Shown: in pieces, positions 42,182-51,227 of the stretch | Numbering within the stretch: the first letter of the stretch is position 1 | Layout of the letters: each line of letters starts with the position of its first letter | From: Paracoccaceae bacterium | GTDB lineage: Bacteria > Pseudomonadota > Alphaproteobacteria > Rhodobacterales > Rhodobacteraceae | Length of the DNA: 64,000 nt | NCBI GenBank assembly: GCA_020637675.1 | Contig: JACKKD010000003.1 | Coordinates: forward strand, 496,001-560,000 | Reading direction: 5' to 3' | Program-made: the position numbers and the translations under genes | The notes under the pieces: model-generated | Seen by the model: only the letters and a program-made list of their open reading frames with translations | Database searches by the model: none | What the model was told of the DNA's origin: nothing

Positions 42182-42221
42182 AAGGCCGCCGGGTGGCCGG
42201 TGACCGAGCGAAAGGAAGAGT

Positions 42222-42896
42222 ATGAAGCGCGCCACGAAGATGCGGGAGTCCAGCGAGGCGAGGCGGGCGGAGCTTATCGTCGCGACGCTGAAATCCCTGC
42301 GCAAGCACGGCTACGTCAACTCGACGATCAACACGATCAGCGAGGAGAGCGGCCTGTCGCGGGGGCTCATCAGCCACTACTTCGCCAACAAGGACGATCT
42401 CCTGATCGTGGCGCACAAGTACTACCTCCAGAACGTCGACGACTTCTTTCGCCACGTCGTCTGGTCGACCAAGAGCGGGCATTTTGGAAAACTCTTCTAC
42501 TCGGTCAGCGTCCCGTTCCTGCGCGACACCGGGTTCGAGCAGATGCTGGTGCACTACTTCAGTGCCGCCTGGATGCTGCCCGAGGTGCTGAGGATGCACC
42601 GCAACCTCTGGGGCCGCTACCGAACCAACATCCGGCACCGCATCTCCGCAGCGGCGCGCGAACGCGGGTTGGTGATGGACACGCGGCTGGCGGCCATCAC
42701 CCTCACCCAGCTCGTCGACGGCCTCTGGCTCGGCTGGGTGATGGAGGAAAGCTACACCCAGGAGGATTGCCGCATCATCCTGCGCAAGTGGCTTTGCGAG
42801 CAGTTCGGCGAAGATCCGCAGAAATATCCGCTGACCCCCGACATCGACCTGACGCTTTTCAAGACCAGCGCGCCGCTTCCGCACATCGAGGACTGA
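42222..42896 (+). CDS. TetR/BetI-like transcriptional regulator
   Basis: This 224-residue repressor has the TetR helix-turn-helix near residues 15-60 (ELIVATLKSLRKHGYVNSTI, then SEESGLSRGLISHYFANKDD). Its C-terminal region is BetI-like. BetI represses choline catabolism, but this operon is not one for betaine synthesis, so only the fold is informative. It sits in the middle of the cluster, behind AAGGAAG, and is the best candidate to bind the two dyads upstream of the nitronate monooxygenase gene. Confidence 0.82.
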   Translation: MKRATKMRESSEARRAELIVATLKSLRKHGYVNSTINTISEESGLSRGLISHYFANKDDLLIVAHKYYLQNVDDFFRHVVWSTKSGHFGKLFYSVSVPFLRDTGFEQMLVHYFSAAWMLPEVLRMHRNLWGRYRTNIRHRISAAARERGLVMDTRLAAITLTQLVDGLWLGWVMEESYTQEDCRIILRKWLCEQFGEDPQKYPLTPDIDLTLFKTSAPLPHIED

Positions 42897-42971
42897 CCCC
42901 GGACGATGCCGGAGCAGGTTGACCTTACGGCGCCCACGCGCGTCGACCTTTCCAGAGGACCCCGAGAGATC

Positions 42972-45098
42972 ATGACGACCACTTGCCCCGACCTGTCCCA
43001 GTCGCGACTTCGTCCGGCGGTGCGCCGAAACCTTCAGCGCCTTCTCGCACCGCGCCGCATGGCCTTCATCGGTGGCGGGCAGGCCGAGCGCACGCTGGCA
43101 ACCCTGCGTCAACAGGCGTTCGAAGGCGTCGTCGATGTCGTCCATCCGCGCCGCGACATGATGGAGGGCTATCCATGCGTGCGCAGGATTGCCGATCTGC
43201 CGGCACCGCCCGACGCGGTTTTCCTCGCCGTCAACGCCGACGCCACGATCGAGGCGCTGAACGAATTGCGCGAGATGGGGGCAGGCGGCGCGGTCTGCTA
43301 CGCCTCCGGGTTCTCGGAAATCGGGTCCGCAGGGGCAGAGCGCAACCGTGCCTTCATCGCTGCTTCGGGCGACATGGCCGTTGTGGGACCCAACTGCTAC
43401 GGGCTCGTCAACTACGTCAACCACGGCAGCATCTGGCCCGCGCCCTATCCGCAACTGCCGGGATGCCGCGGCGCGGCGGTGATTTCCCAGAGCGGCAACG
43501 TCACCAGCCACTTTGTCTCGAACGACCGCTCCGTCCCGTTTTCCTATCTGGTCAGTGCCGGCAACCAGGCCGTGCTTGGCTTCGAGGATTACATCGAGTT
43601 CCTGATCGACGATCCGAACGTCACATGTATCGGGCTCTTCATGGAAGGCGTCCGCGACGTTCCCGCGTTCTCACAGGCCTGTCTGCGCGCGCGAGCGAAG
43701 GGGGTGCCGGTGATCGCCTGCCGTTCCGGCCGGTCGGACCTCGGCGCGGCCATGGCGGCCAGCCACACAAGCTCGCTCGCCGGGCAGAACGAGTATTACG
43801 ACGCATTGTTCGAACGGCTCGGCGTGGTCGACACGGATACCGTGCCGCAGTTCCTTGAGATGATGAAACTCGCGTCATTGGCCAAACCGGTCGCGGGATC
43901 GAGGATGGCGGTCTTCTCCAGTTCCGGGGGCGACAACGGACTGGCGGCGGATTACTGCTCTTTCGCGGGGCTGGAACTGCCGCAGCCCGGCAAGGCGGTG
44001 GTGGACGTGATCAAGCCGATGCTTCCTTCTTACGGTCATGTCTCGAACCCGCTCGATTTCACCGCGGGTTACTGGGGGAACGAGAAACTCCTGACACCGA
44101 TGTTCACGGCCATGCTTGAGGGCGATGTGGACGCCGCGATGCTGGTGATCGAATACCCGCCTTCCGGCAGGGACACCTCCGCGCAGGAGGCCATGGACCG
44201 TGCGCTTGCCGCGGCGGGCAAAGCCAGCGGAAAGCCTGTCTTCCACGCGTCGGTCAACTCGGGTGGGATAACCCCCGAGGCCAGTCGTGCGATGATCGCG
44301 CAGGGAATCGTTCCGCTTCAGGGCCTGCACGATGCGGCTGAGGTGATCGCGAAATGGGTCCGTTACGGTGCGCGTGCGCAGGTCGGGGGAAACACCGTCC
44401 CGCCCTATTCGGCCGCTCCTCTCGCCGGTGCGCCCCGGGGCGTGAACGAGGCCGAGTCGAAGCGCCGGCTGGCGGCCCACGGGCTCCCCGTGTCGGCCGG
44501 CCGGGTTCTGACGCTGGAGGGGCTCCGTGCGCTGCCCGAAACGCTCGACGCGCCGGTGGCGCTCAAGGTCTTGCATGACGACCTGCCCCACAAGACCGAG
44601 GTGGGCGGCGTGGCGCTTGGACTGAAGACACGGGCGGATGCCTTGGCCGCGGCCCAACGGATGGCGGAAGCTGTCGCGCGCCACAAGCCGGGACTGATGC
44701 TGGAAACGTTCCTGATGGAGCCGATGCAGACCACTCCGCTCGCCGAGTTGATCGTGGGCGTGAAGCGCGATCCCCTGTTCGGGCTCGTTCTTGTCATTGG
44801 AGCAGGCGGCATCTTCGTGGAACTCCTGAAGGATGCGCGGACCCTCCTGGTGCCCGCGACGCGCGATGAAGTGGAGGCGGCCCTTCGAAGCCTGCAGATA
44901 TTCCCGCTTCTCGACAGGTTCCGGGGGCGACCGAAGGCGAACCTTGACGCGGTCATCGACGCGATCATGGCGGTGGCCGACTACGCGGGGGCGCACATCG
45001 ATACGCTCAGCGAACTCGACGTCAACCCGTTGATGGTCACCGAAACCGGTGCGATCGCCGTCGACGCGCTGATCGTCGAAGCGCCGCGCAGGAACTAG
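42972..45098 (+). CDS. ADP-forming (NDP-forming) acyl-CoA synthetase
   Basis: The ATG at 42972 gives 708 residues; an ATG at 42906 in the same frame is possible but adds an uncharacteristic stretch. Domains follow the ADP-forming synthetase order: CoA-binding (APRRMAFIGGGQ), ligase domain with phospho-His in MAASHTSSLAGQNEYYDALF, and ATP-grasp from about NEAESKRRLAAHGLP. It would activate the imported acid to its CoA ester. The protein at 24813 has the same architecture, so the window has two such synthetases in two separate clusters. Confidence 0.82.
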   Translation: MTTTCPDLSQSRLRPAVRRNLQRLLAPRRMAFIGGGQAERTLATLRQQAFEGVVDVVHPRRDMMEGYPCVRRIADLPAPPDAVFLAVNADATIEALNELREMGAGGAVCYASGFSEIGSAGAERNRAFIAASGDMAVVGPNCYGLVNYVNHGSIWPAPYPQLPGCRGAAVISQSGNVTSHFVSNDRSVPFSYLVSAGNQAVLGFEDYIEFLIDDPNVTCIGLFMEGVRDVPAFSQACLRARAKGVPVIACRSGRSDLGAAMAASHTSSLAGQNEYYDALFERLGVVDTDTVPQFLEMMKLASLAKPVAGSRMAVFSSSGGDNGLAADYCSFAGLELPQPGKAVVDVIKPMLPSYGHVSNPLDFTAGYWGNEKLLTPMFTAMLEGDVDAAMLVIEYPPSGRDTSAQEAMDRALAAAGKASGKPVFHASVNSGGITPEASRAMIAQGIVPLQGLHDAAEVIAKWVRYGARAQVGGNTVPPYSAAPLAGAPRGVNEAESKRRLAAHGLPVSAGRVLTLEGLRALPETLDAPVALKVLHDDLPHKTEVGGVALGLKTRADALAAAQRMAEAVARHKPGLMLETFLMEPMQTTPLAELIVGVKRDPLFGLVLVIGAGGIFVELLKDARTLLVPATRDEVEAALRSLQIFPLLDRFRGRPKANLDAVIDAIMAVADYAGAHIDTLSELDVNPLMVTETGAIAVDALIVEAPRRN

Positions 45099-45122
45099 CG
45101 CGGCACGGCAGTGAGAGGGAAG

Positions 45123-46709
45123 ATGCCCCATCCGGAACCGCCCGCCGCCGAGACCGGAGCCGAGGCTCTGGTGCGAACCCTGATCGGAGCCGGGGTGGAC
45201 ACATGCTTTGCCAACCCCGGAACGAGCGAGATGCACTTCGTCGCTGCTCTGGACCGCATTCCGGGCATCCGATGCGTGCTCGGGTTGCAGGAGAACGTCG
45301 TGACCGGAATGGCGGACGGTTACTTCCGGGTAACGCGGCGGCCGGCTGCGACGCTCCTGCATTGCGGGCCCGGCTACGCGAACGGCATAGCCAACCTGCA
45401 CAATGCCCGACGGGCAGGAAGCGGCATCCTCAACATTGTCGGCGACCATGCGGTGCCGCATGTCATGCACGACAGCCCGCTGACGGCCGACGTCGATGCG
45501 CTTGTCGGCGCAACCTCGGACTGGCATGTCTTCGGCACGGAACCAGCGCGGATCGGCACCGATGCCGCGCGGGGGGTCGCGGCCGCCGCGTCCGGCCATG
45601 GCCGCGTGGCGAGCCTCGTTCTGCCGGCCGACGTCTCGTGGGGCTTTGGCGGGCTCTCCGCCGCGCCACTTGCCCCCGACGCGCCCCGCCCGCCCGATCC
45701 GGCCGCCATCGGAGCCGCGGCGAGGGCGCTTAGGTCGGGTCGTCGGGCGACGATGCTTCTCGGCACCCCGGCGGTGGTGGAGGATCTCCACCCCCTCCTG
45801 GCGGGGCTCTCCCGTGCGACAGGGGCGGAACTGATCGGCAGCCCGATGATCGCGGCCATCCCCCGCGGGCGCGGTCGGCTTGCCTTGCCCACCGTCGCCT
45901 ATCCCGTGGACGAGGCGATCCGGCAGCTTGCCCCGTTCGACGTGGTGATCCTAGTCAACTGCCCGCCGCCGGTAGGTTTCTTCCTCTACCCGGGTCGGCC
46001 GAGCCTGATGCACCGTCCCGATGCCGAAGTCATTACGCTGTCGCGCACGGGGCAGGACGCCGGCGCCGCCCTTCGCGCCCTTGCCGCCGAATTGGGCGCC
46101 ACTCCGTCGGCGATACCGGCCGCGGCTGGCGGGGTCCCCGGCGTTTCGGGCGCCCTGACGCCGGAAAGCTTCGCCGCCACGGTCGCGCGGCTTCTGCCTG
46201 CGGACGCCATCGTGGTGAACGAGGCGCTGACACTCGGCGGCGGGTTCGCGTCGGTGATGCCCCATGCCGCGCCGGTCGACTGGCTCACGGTGACCGGCGG
46301 GGCCATCGGGGGCGGCATTCCGCTCGCCACCGGCGCGGCCGTTGGCGCACGGGCGAGGGGCCGCCCCGACCGCCGCGTCGTCACGCTTCAGGCCGACGGA
46401 TCAGCCGCCTACACGCTTCAGGCGCTCTGGACGCAGGCGCGGGAGAAGCTGCCGGTGACGACGCTTCTGCTGAACAACCGCGCGTATGCGATCCTCCTCG
46501 GCGAATATGCAAAGGTCGGAGCCCAGCCAGGCCAGACCGCGCGCGACATGATGAGCCTCGACCGCCCGACGCTCGACTGGGTTGCCCTGGCACGAGGCTT
46601 CGGCGTGGAGGCCGAGGCCGCCACCACGGTGGAAGAACTTGAACCCGTCCTGGCAACATCTCTTGCGCGAGACGGCCCGACCCTTGTCGACGTGCGCTTT
46701 GCCGGATGA
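45123..46709 (+). CDS. ThDP-dependent enzyme, acetolactate synthase/benzoylformate decarboxylase-like
   Basis: The ATG at 45123 gives 528 residues with the three-domain ThDP fold. The catalytic Glu lies in GLQENVVTGMADGYFR and the cofactor motif is LQADGSAAYTLQALWTQ ending in LLLNN (a variant of GDG-x-NN). FAD-binding and quinone motifs of true acetolactate synthase are not evident, and there is no small subunit. Decarboxylation of a 2-oxo acid or oxalyl-CoA-like decarboxylation or carboligation is therefore open. It follows the acyl-CoA synthetase by 24 bp. Confidence 0.78.
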   Translation: MPHPEPPAAETGAEALVRTLIGAGVDTCFANPGTSEMHFVAALDRIPGIRCVLGLQENVVTGMADGYFRVTRRPAATLLHCGPGYANGIANLHNARRAGSGILNIVGDHAVPHVMHDSPLTADVDALVGATSDWHVFGTEPARIGTDAARGVAAAASGHGRVASLVLPADVSWGFGGLSAAPLAPDAPRPPDPAAIGAAARALRSGRRATMLLGTPAVVEDLHPLLAGLSRATGAELIGSPMIAAIPRGRGRLALPTVAYPVDEAIRQLAPFDVVILVNCPPPVGFFLYPGRPSLMHRPDAEVITLSRTGQDAGAALRALAAELGATPSAIPAAAGGVPGVSGALTPESFAATVARLLPADAIVVNEALTLGGGFASVMPHAAPVDWLTVTGGAIGGGIPLATGAAVGARARGRPDRRVVTLQADGSAAYTLQALWTQAREKLPVTTLLLNNRAYAILLGEYAKVGAQPGQTARDMMSLDRPTLDWVALARGFGVEAEAATTVEELEPVLATSLARDGPTLVDVRFAG

Positions 46710-47015
46710 TGATGTCGCGCGACGCTGGAACGCCCGGCTCGCGAGTCCAAGCCGGCGACCGGCACCGACCGGCATCTGCAGGACGTTGGCGCCACCCGGA
46801 GCGGGGTGGCTTCGCCATTGTCCCGGCCGGTCTCACACGACCCGGCAGCCTGGTTGACGACCCATGTGAATGGGCGGTGCCGGGAGCGACGGTCATGCGT
46901 CCGCGAAGACCCTGTGCCTGGCCGATGGAGCGAAGCAGGTGCGCCTGACGCCGCTGGCGCGACATCGGACATGAGCGTATCATGCCGCTGTGTCAATCCA
47001 TGCGTGGAGGAGGCC
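46710..47015. other. 306-bp gap
   Basis: No gene, RNA or convincing hairpin was found between the ThDP enzyme gene and the VOC gene. The VOC gene therefore probably has its own promoter here. Confidence 0.4.
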
Positions 47016-47411
47016 ATGGAACTCAATGCCAGCCAGGTGACCGTGATGCTGCCGGTCCGCGATCTGGCCCGGGCGCGGGACTTTTACGAACGTGCGCTTG
47101 CGCTGCCAGTGGGTGAGCAGCGGCTCGACGGGAAGGTTGTCTACCGTTGCGGCGGCTGCGAGGTTGCGCTCTTCCCCAAGCCCGAGGGTACCAAGGCGGA
47201 ACACACTGCGGTGAGCTTCCGTGTGGACGACATCCGCGCCGCCATCGCCGAGCTCGAAAGCCGTGGCGTCGTCTTCGCGGACTACGATCTGCCGGGGTTC
47301 AGGACGGTCGGCCATGTCTGCGTGCTCGGATCCGAGAAGGCGGCCTGGTTCAACGATCCCGAGGGCAACATCCTTTGCCTGCACGAGGACATACCTTCCG
47401 CCGCCGCCTGA
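47016..47411 (+). CDS. VOC/glyoxalase-fold protein
   Basis: Read from the ATG at 47016 behind GGAGGAGG, the protein has 131 residues, the usual size of a single-chain VOC domain dimer subunit. Typical segments are VMLPVRDLARARDFYERAL, VSFRVDDIRAAIAELESRG and AAWFNDPEGNILCLHED. VOC proteins bind a metal and act as lyases, isomerases, dioxygenases or resistance proteins. The substrate is unknown; it may act in the preceding catabolic cluster. Confidence 0.75.
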   Translation: MELNASQVTVMLPVRDLARARDFYERALALPVGEQRLDGKVVYRCGGCEVALFPKPEGTKAEHTAVSFRVDDIRAAIAELESRGVVFADYDLPGFRTVGHVCVLGSEKAAWFNDPEGNILCLHEDIPSAAA

Positions 47412-47547
47412 ACCGAGGGGACCGGCGCTGATCCCGTCGCGCCTCGATAGGGCGCTCGCGCGCGCCATCCGCTCCAGCCCCCCCTTCGTGTTCGATACAC
47501 GCCACTCGTCGTCGCGTCGGGTGCGGGCCAGCCCGATGCCATAGACA

Positions 47548-48246
47548 TCAGGTGGCGTGATCGTCGATGAGCGGATTGGGCCGGGCGAACCGCTCCAGAT
47601 CGGGCTGGTCGCGGATGGTGATGCGAGCGCCCTCGACCGTCACGCCATAGGGCTGCAGGCCCTTGAATGCGCGGCTCAGGTTCTCAGGCGTCATGCCCAG
47701 CACCGAGGCAAGCCGGCGCTTCTCGTGATCGAGATCAAAACTCGCCGCCCCGCCTGCGCGTTTCTGCTGGCGCAGCACGTAGTTTGCCAGTCGTTCGAGT
47801 GATGTGCGCAGTTTCAGATCTTTCTGCGACTTGACTACCGACCGGTAGCATTGCGCCAGTTCCGACACGACCGCGCGGGCGAACTCGCCATCCACATCGA
47901 AGATCCCGCGCACGTCCTGGCTGGGAATCAGGATGATCCGGCTTTTCTCCAGCGTCCGGGCGGACATGAGGTAAGGGGAGTTGCGGATTGTCGCCGCAAG
48001 GATGAAGGACGAAATCGGCCGCACAGTGGCGAGGCTGGTTTCGCGCCCATTCCATCGTGCGAACAGATCGACGGACCCTGATATGAGCACGTGCAGGAAA
48101 TCGCTGGGCTCGCCCTCGGAAATGAGGTCGATCTGCGGGGGAAAGTTCTGGACGTAGGCACCGCGCATCAGGGCCTGGAAATGCGCCTCCTGCATTCCAG
48201 CGAAGAGGTTGAGCGCACGAATCTCGGGATAATGGACCTCTGGCAT
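47548..48246 (-). CDS. narR: Crp/Fnr-family regulator, likely NarR
   Basis: I place the start at the ATG at 48246, giving 232 residues; in-frame ATGs further upstream would run into the intergenic boxes. A cyclic-nucleotide-binding-like beta barrel (SEGEPSDFLHVLISGSVDLF) is followed by a long dimer helix and a helix-turn-helix, RRLASVLGMTPENLSRAFKG. Its E-N-L-S-R matches the DNA-contacting residues of FNR. There is only one Cys and no N-terminal Cys cluster, so it is not an oxygen sensor like FNR. NarR of Paracoccus is such a protein, sits divergent to narK, and activates the nar operon. The same arrangement is seen here. Confidence 0.8.
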   Translation of the reverse strand: MPEVHYPEIRALNLFAGMQEAHFQALMRGAYVQNFPPQIDLISEGEPSDFLHVLISGSVDLFARWNGRETSLATVRPISSFILAATIRNSPYLMSARTLEKSRIILIPSQDVRGIFDVDGEFARAVVSELAQCYRSVVKSQKDLKLRTSLERLANYVLRQQKRAGGAASFDLDHEKRRLASVLGMTPENLSRAFKGLQPYGVTVEGARITIRDQPDLERFARPNPLIDDHAT

Positions 48247-48288
48247 GGTGGGAGCCCTATTGCCGCGTCCGGATCGTCTCCCCTTTTC

Positions 48289-48302
48289 TTGATAATTGTC
48301 AA
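48289..48302. promoter_or_regulatory. FNR-type box upstream of narR
   Basis: TTGATAATTGTCAA is a near-perfect FNR/NNR/NarR-type palindrome (TTGAT-N4-GTCAA; consensus second half ATCAA). It centres about 50 bp upstream of the narR ATG, so it may serve autoregulation or a second narK-side input. Confidence 0.65.
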
Positions 48303-48401
48303 GCATGCAATTGAAATTCGACGGGCTCGACTTGATCCGACCCACAATACCATCCGACATTCTTCTGCAAGTCATTTATTTCGCTGCGCTTTCGTGGTCA
48401 T

Positions 48402-48415
48402 GTGATCTAGATCAA
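48402..48415. promoter_or_regulatory. FNR-type box upstream of narK
   Basis: GTGATCTAGATCAA is an FNR-type palindrome (GTGAT-N4-ATCAA) ending 79 bp before the narK ATG. If centred at -41.5 it would place the transcription start about 45 bp before the start codon, a normal leader. FnrL, NNR or NarR could bind; the box alone does not discriminate. Confidence 0.7.
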
Positions 48416-48494
48416 ATCTTCGGCGCCCCGGCGACAGCAGGTGTGCGTGTGACCCCCTTGGGGTGATCATGCCATTCATGCCGGAGGCCCTGCC

Positions 48495-51212
48495 ATGCAG
48501 TCCGTTGCCCCAGCTTCACGCGCCGATCAGACGCGCGCCCTGGGCCTGAGCACGATCGCTTTCACCGCCTGCTTTGCGGTCTGGACGATCTTTTCCATCA
48601 TCGGTGTCGCCATAAAGGGCGAACTTGGGCTGAACGACACCGAGTTCGGGCTGCTGGTCGCGACGCCCATCCTGACCGGGTCGCTGACCCGCATCTTCCT
48701 GGGGGTCTGGACCGAAAAGTACGGCGGGCGGCTGGTATTCTCGGGGCAGATGCTGCTGGCGGCGCTGGCCACCTGGGCGCTGACGCTGGCGCACAGCTAC
48801 GCGATGTATCTGGTCGCGGCGCTGGGTGTGGGGCTGGCCGGCGGGTCGTTCATCATCGGTGTCGCCTATGTCAGCCGCTGGTATGACGCGGGCCGTCAGG
48901 GCACGGCATTGGGCATTTTCGGCGCGGGCAACATCGGCGCGGCGGTGACCAAGTTCGTCGCGCCCTTCGTGATGGTGGCCTGGGGCTGGCATGGCGTGGC
49001 CAATGTCTGGGCCGCGGCACTGGCCCTGATGGCGGTGGTCTTCTTCCTCTTCGCGAAGGACGACCCTGCCCTCGTCGAACGCCGCCGCACCGGGGTCAAG
49101 GCGCCCGGCTTTGCCGAGCAGTTCGCGCCGCTGAAGAACCTGCAGGTCTGGCGCTTCTCGCTCTACTACTTTTTCGTGTTCGGCGCCTTCGTGGCGCTGG
49201 CGCTGTGGCTGCCGCATTACCTGATCGATGTCTATGGAGTGGATGTGCGCACGGCGGGCATGGCGGCGGCGTCGTTCAGCCTGTCGGCCAGCCTGTTCCG
49301 CGCCTATGGCGGGCATCTGTCGGACAGATTCGGCGCGCGGTCGGTCATGTACTGGACCTTCGGCTTTTCGCTGCTGTTCCTGTTCATGCTGTCCTATCCA
49401 CCGACGGCTTACACCATCCAGGGCAGGGACGGCCCGATCACCTTCTCCACCTCGATGGGGTTGTGGCCCTTTGTCGTCACGCTGTTCGCGCTTGGCTTCT
49501 TCATGAGCCTCGGCAAGGCAGCGGTGTTCAAGCACATTCCGGTCTATTACCCCAAGCATGTCGGCGCCGTCGGCGGCCTGGTCGGCATGATCGGCGGCCT
49601 GGGCGGCTTTGTCCTGCCCATCGCCTTCGGTGCGCTGCTGGACCTGACCGGCATCTACACCTCGTGTTTTGTGCTGCTCTTCGCGCTGGTGGCCATCGCG
49701 CTGGCCTGGATGCATCTGTCGATCCGCGCAATGGAACGTGCCGCGCAGGGCGAGGCGCTGGACCGCTTGCCCGAACTGCCCGAGATGCAGGCCATCCACA
49801 ATCCGGAGCGTACCGCCATGCCGCGGGTGCTGGAGGATTGGCGGCCCGAAGATGCGCAGTTCTGGGCCAACCGCGGGCGGGCTGTCGCGCGCCGCAACCT
49901 GTGGATCTCGATCCCGGCACTGCTTCTGGCCTTCTCGGTCTGGATGGTCTGGTCGATGGTGGTGGCGCGACTTCCCGCCATCGGCTTCGCCTTCGACCCG
50001 GAACAGCTTTTCTGGCTGGCGGCATTGCCGGCCCTCTCGGGCGCGACGCTGCGCATCTTCTACGGCTTCATGGTGCCGATCTTCGGCGGTCGGCTGTGGA
50101 CCACTCTGTCGACCGCCTCCCTGCTCTTGCCGGCCATCGGCATCGGCTATGCGGTGCAGAACCCGGAAACGCCCTATTTTATCTTCCTGGTCCTGGCGCT
50201 CTTGTGCGGGCTGGGGGGTGCCAACTTCGCCTCGTCCATGGCCAACATCGGCTACTTCTTCCCGAAGGCCGAAAAGGGCCACGCGCTGGCGCTGAATGCG
50301 GGGCTTGGCAACCTGGGCGTCAGCGTCATGCAGTTCCTGGTGCCGCTGGTCATCACGATGGGCGTCTTCGGTGCCATGGGCGGCGCGCCGCAGGAACTGG
50401 TCGATGGTGGCCAGCTCTGGATGCAGAACGCGGGCTTCGTATGGGTGCCGTTCATCCTGGCCTCCACCATCGCGGCCTGGGCGGGAATGAATGACATCGC
50501 TGACGCGAAGGCCAGCTTTGCCCAGCAGTCGGTGATCTTCGGGCGCGTGCACAACTGGCTGATGTGCGTGCTCTATATCGGGACCTTCGGCAGCTTCATC
50601 GGCTATTCGGCCGGCTTTCCTCTGCTGTCGAAGATCGCCTTCCCCGATGTGAATGCCCTGCAATACGTCTTCCTTGGCCCGCTGGTTGGCGCGCTGAGCC
50701 GCGCCGGAACGGGGTGGGTCAGCGACCGCTTTGGCGGCGGCCGGGTCACCTTCTGGGTCTTCGTCGGCATGATCGCCAGCGTTCTTGCGGTGATCCTGTC
50801 GCTGCAGGCCGGGTCCTTCGCGGGGTTCTTCGCGGGGTTCATGGCGCTCTTCTTCTTCACCGGGGTCGGCAATGCCTCGACCTTCCAGATGATCCCGGTG
50901 ATCATGGGCCGCGAAGTGCCGCGCCTGTTGCCGCAGCTGCAGGGTGCTGACCGCGCCCGCCAGATCGCCATGGAATCGGGCGGGATCGTCGCCTTCACCA
51001 GCGCCATCGGCGCCTATGGCGGGTTCTTCATCCCCAAGGCTTATGGATCGTCGATCGCCATGACCGGCAGCCCCATTGGCGCCCTGTGGCTGTTCCTGGT
51101 CTTCTACGTGCTCTGCCTGGCAATCACCTGGGTCGTCTACACGCGCCGCGGCGGGCTTCTTCACGACATCGAGCGCGGCACGGCCCCTGCCGCTCCGCAA
51201 CCCGCACTATAA
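48495..51212 (+). CDS. narK: Fused NarK1-NarK2 nitrate/nitrite transporter
   Basis: The 905-residue protein is two complete MFS transporters in one chain, joined by a cytoplasmic linker at about residues 420-460. Each half has about 12 helices and the nitrate signature of the NarK family, for example GVGLAGGSFIIGVAYVSRWY in the first and LCGLGGANFASSMANIGYFF in the second. In Paracoccus the first half is a nitrate/H+ symporter and the second a nitrate/nitrite antiporter. The ATG has a CCGGAGG site and lies 16 bp before narG. Confidence 0.88.
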   Translation: MQSVAPASRADQTRALGLSTIAFTACFAVWTIFSIIGVAIKGELGLNDTEFGLLVATPILTGSLTRIFLGVWTEKYGGRLVFSGQMLLAALATWALTLAHSYAMYLVAALGVGLAGGSFIIGVAYVSRWYDAGRQGTALGIFGAGNIGAAVTKFVAPFVMVAWGWHGVANVWAAALALMAVVFFLFAKDDPALVERRRTGVKAPGFAEQFAPLKNLQVWRFSLYYFFVFGAFVALALWLPHYLIDVYGVDVRTAGMAAASFSLSASLFRAYGGHLSDRFGARSVMYWTFGFSLLFLFMLSYPPTAYTIQGRDGPITFSTSMGLWPFVVTLFALGFFMSLGKAAVFKHIPVYYPKHVGAVGGLVGMIGGLGGFVLPIAFGALLDLTGIYTSCFVLLFALVAIALAWMHLSIRAMERAAQGEALDRLPELPEMQAIHNPERTAMPRVLEDWRPEDAQFWANRGRAVARRNLWISIPALLLAFSVWMVWSMVVARLPAIGFAFDPEQLFWLAALPALSGATLRIFYGFMVPIFGGRLWTTLSTASLLLPAIGIGYAVQNPETPYFIFLVLALLCGLGGANFASSMANIGYFFPKAEKGHALALNAGLGNLGVSVMQFLVPLVITMGVFGAMGGAPQELVDGGQLWMQNAGFVWVPFILASTIAAWAGMNDIADAKASFAQQSVIFGRVHNWLMCVLYIGTFGSFIGYSAGFPLLSKIAFPDVNALQYVFLGPLVGALSRAGTGWVSDRFGGGRVTFWVFVGMIASVLAVILSLQAGSFAGFFAGFMALFFFTGVGNASTFQMIPVIMGREVPRLLPQLQGADRARQIAMESGGIVAFTSAIGAYGGFFIPKAYGSSIAMTGSPIGALWLFLVFYVLCLAITWVVYTRRGGLLHDIERGTAPAAPQPAL

Positions 51213-51227
51213 CGAAAGGACGCCAGA

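Noticed and set aside
48516..51200. 894-codon open frame antisense to narK
   Set aside because: It mirrors narK exactly, is rich in Arg, Gln, His and Asp with no recognisable domain, and is a by-product of high GC at third positions. The same applies to the long frames opposite narG (52680-54845), the first binding protein (5-1798), the cuy region (13191-15074) and the 43875-45791 frame.
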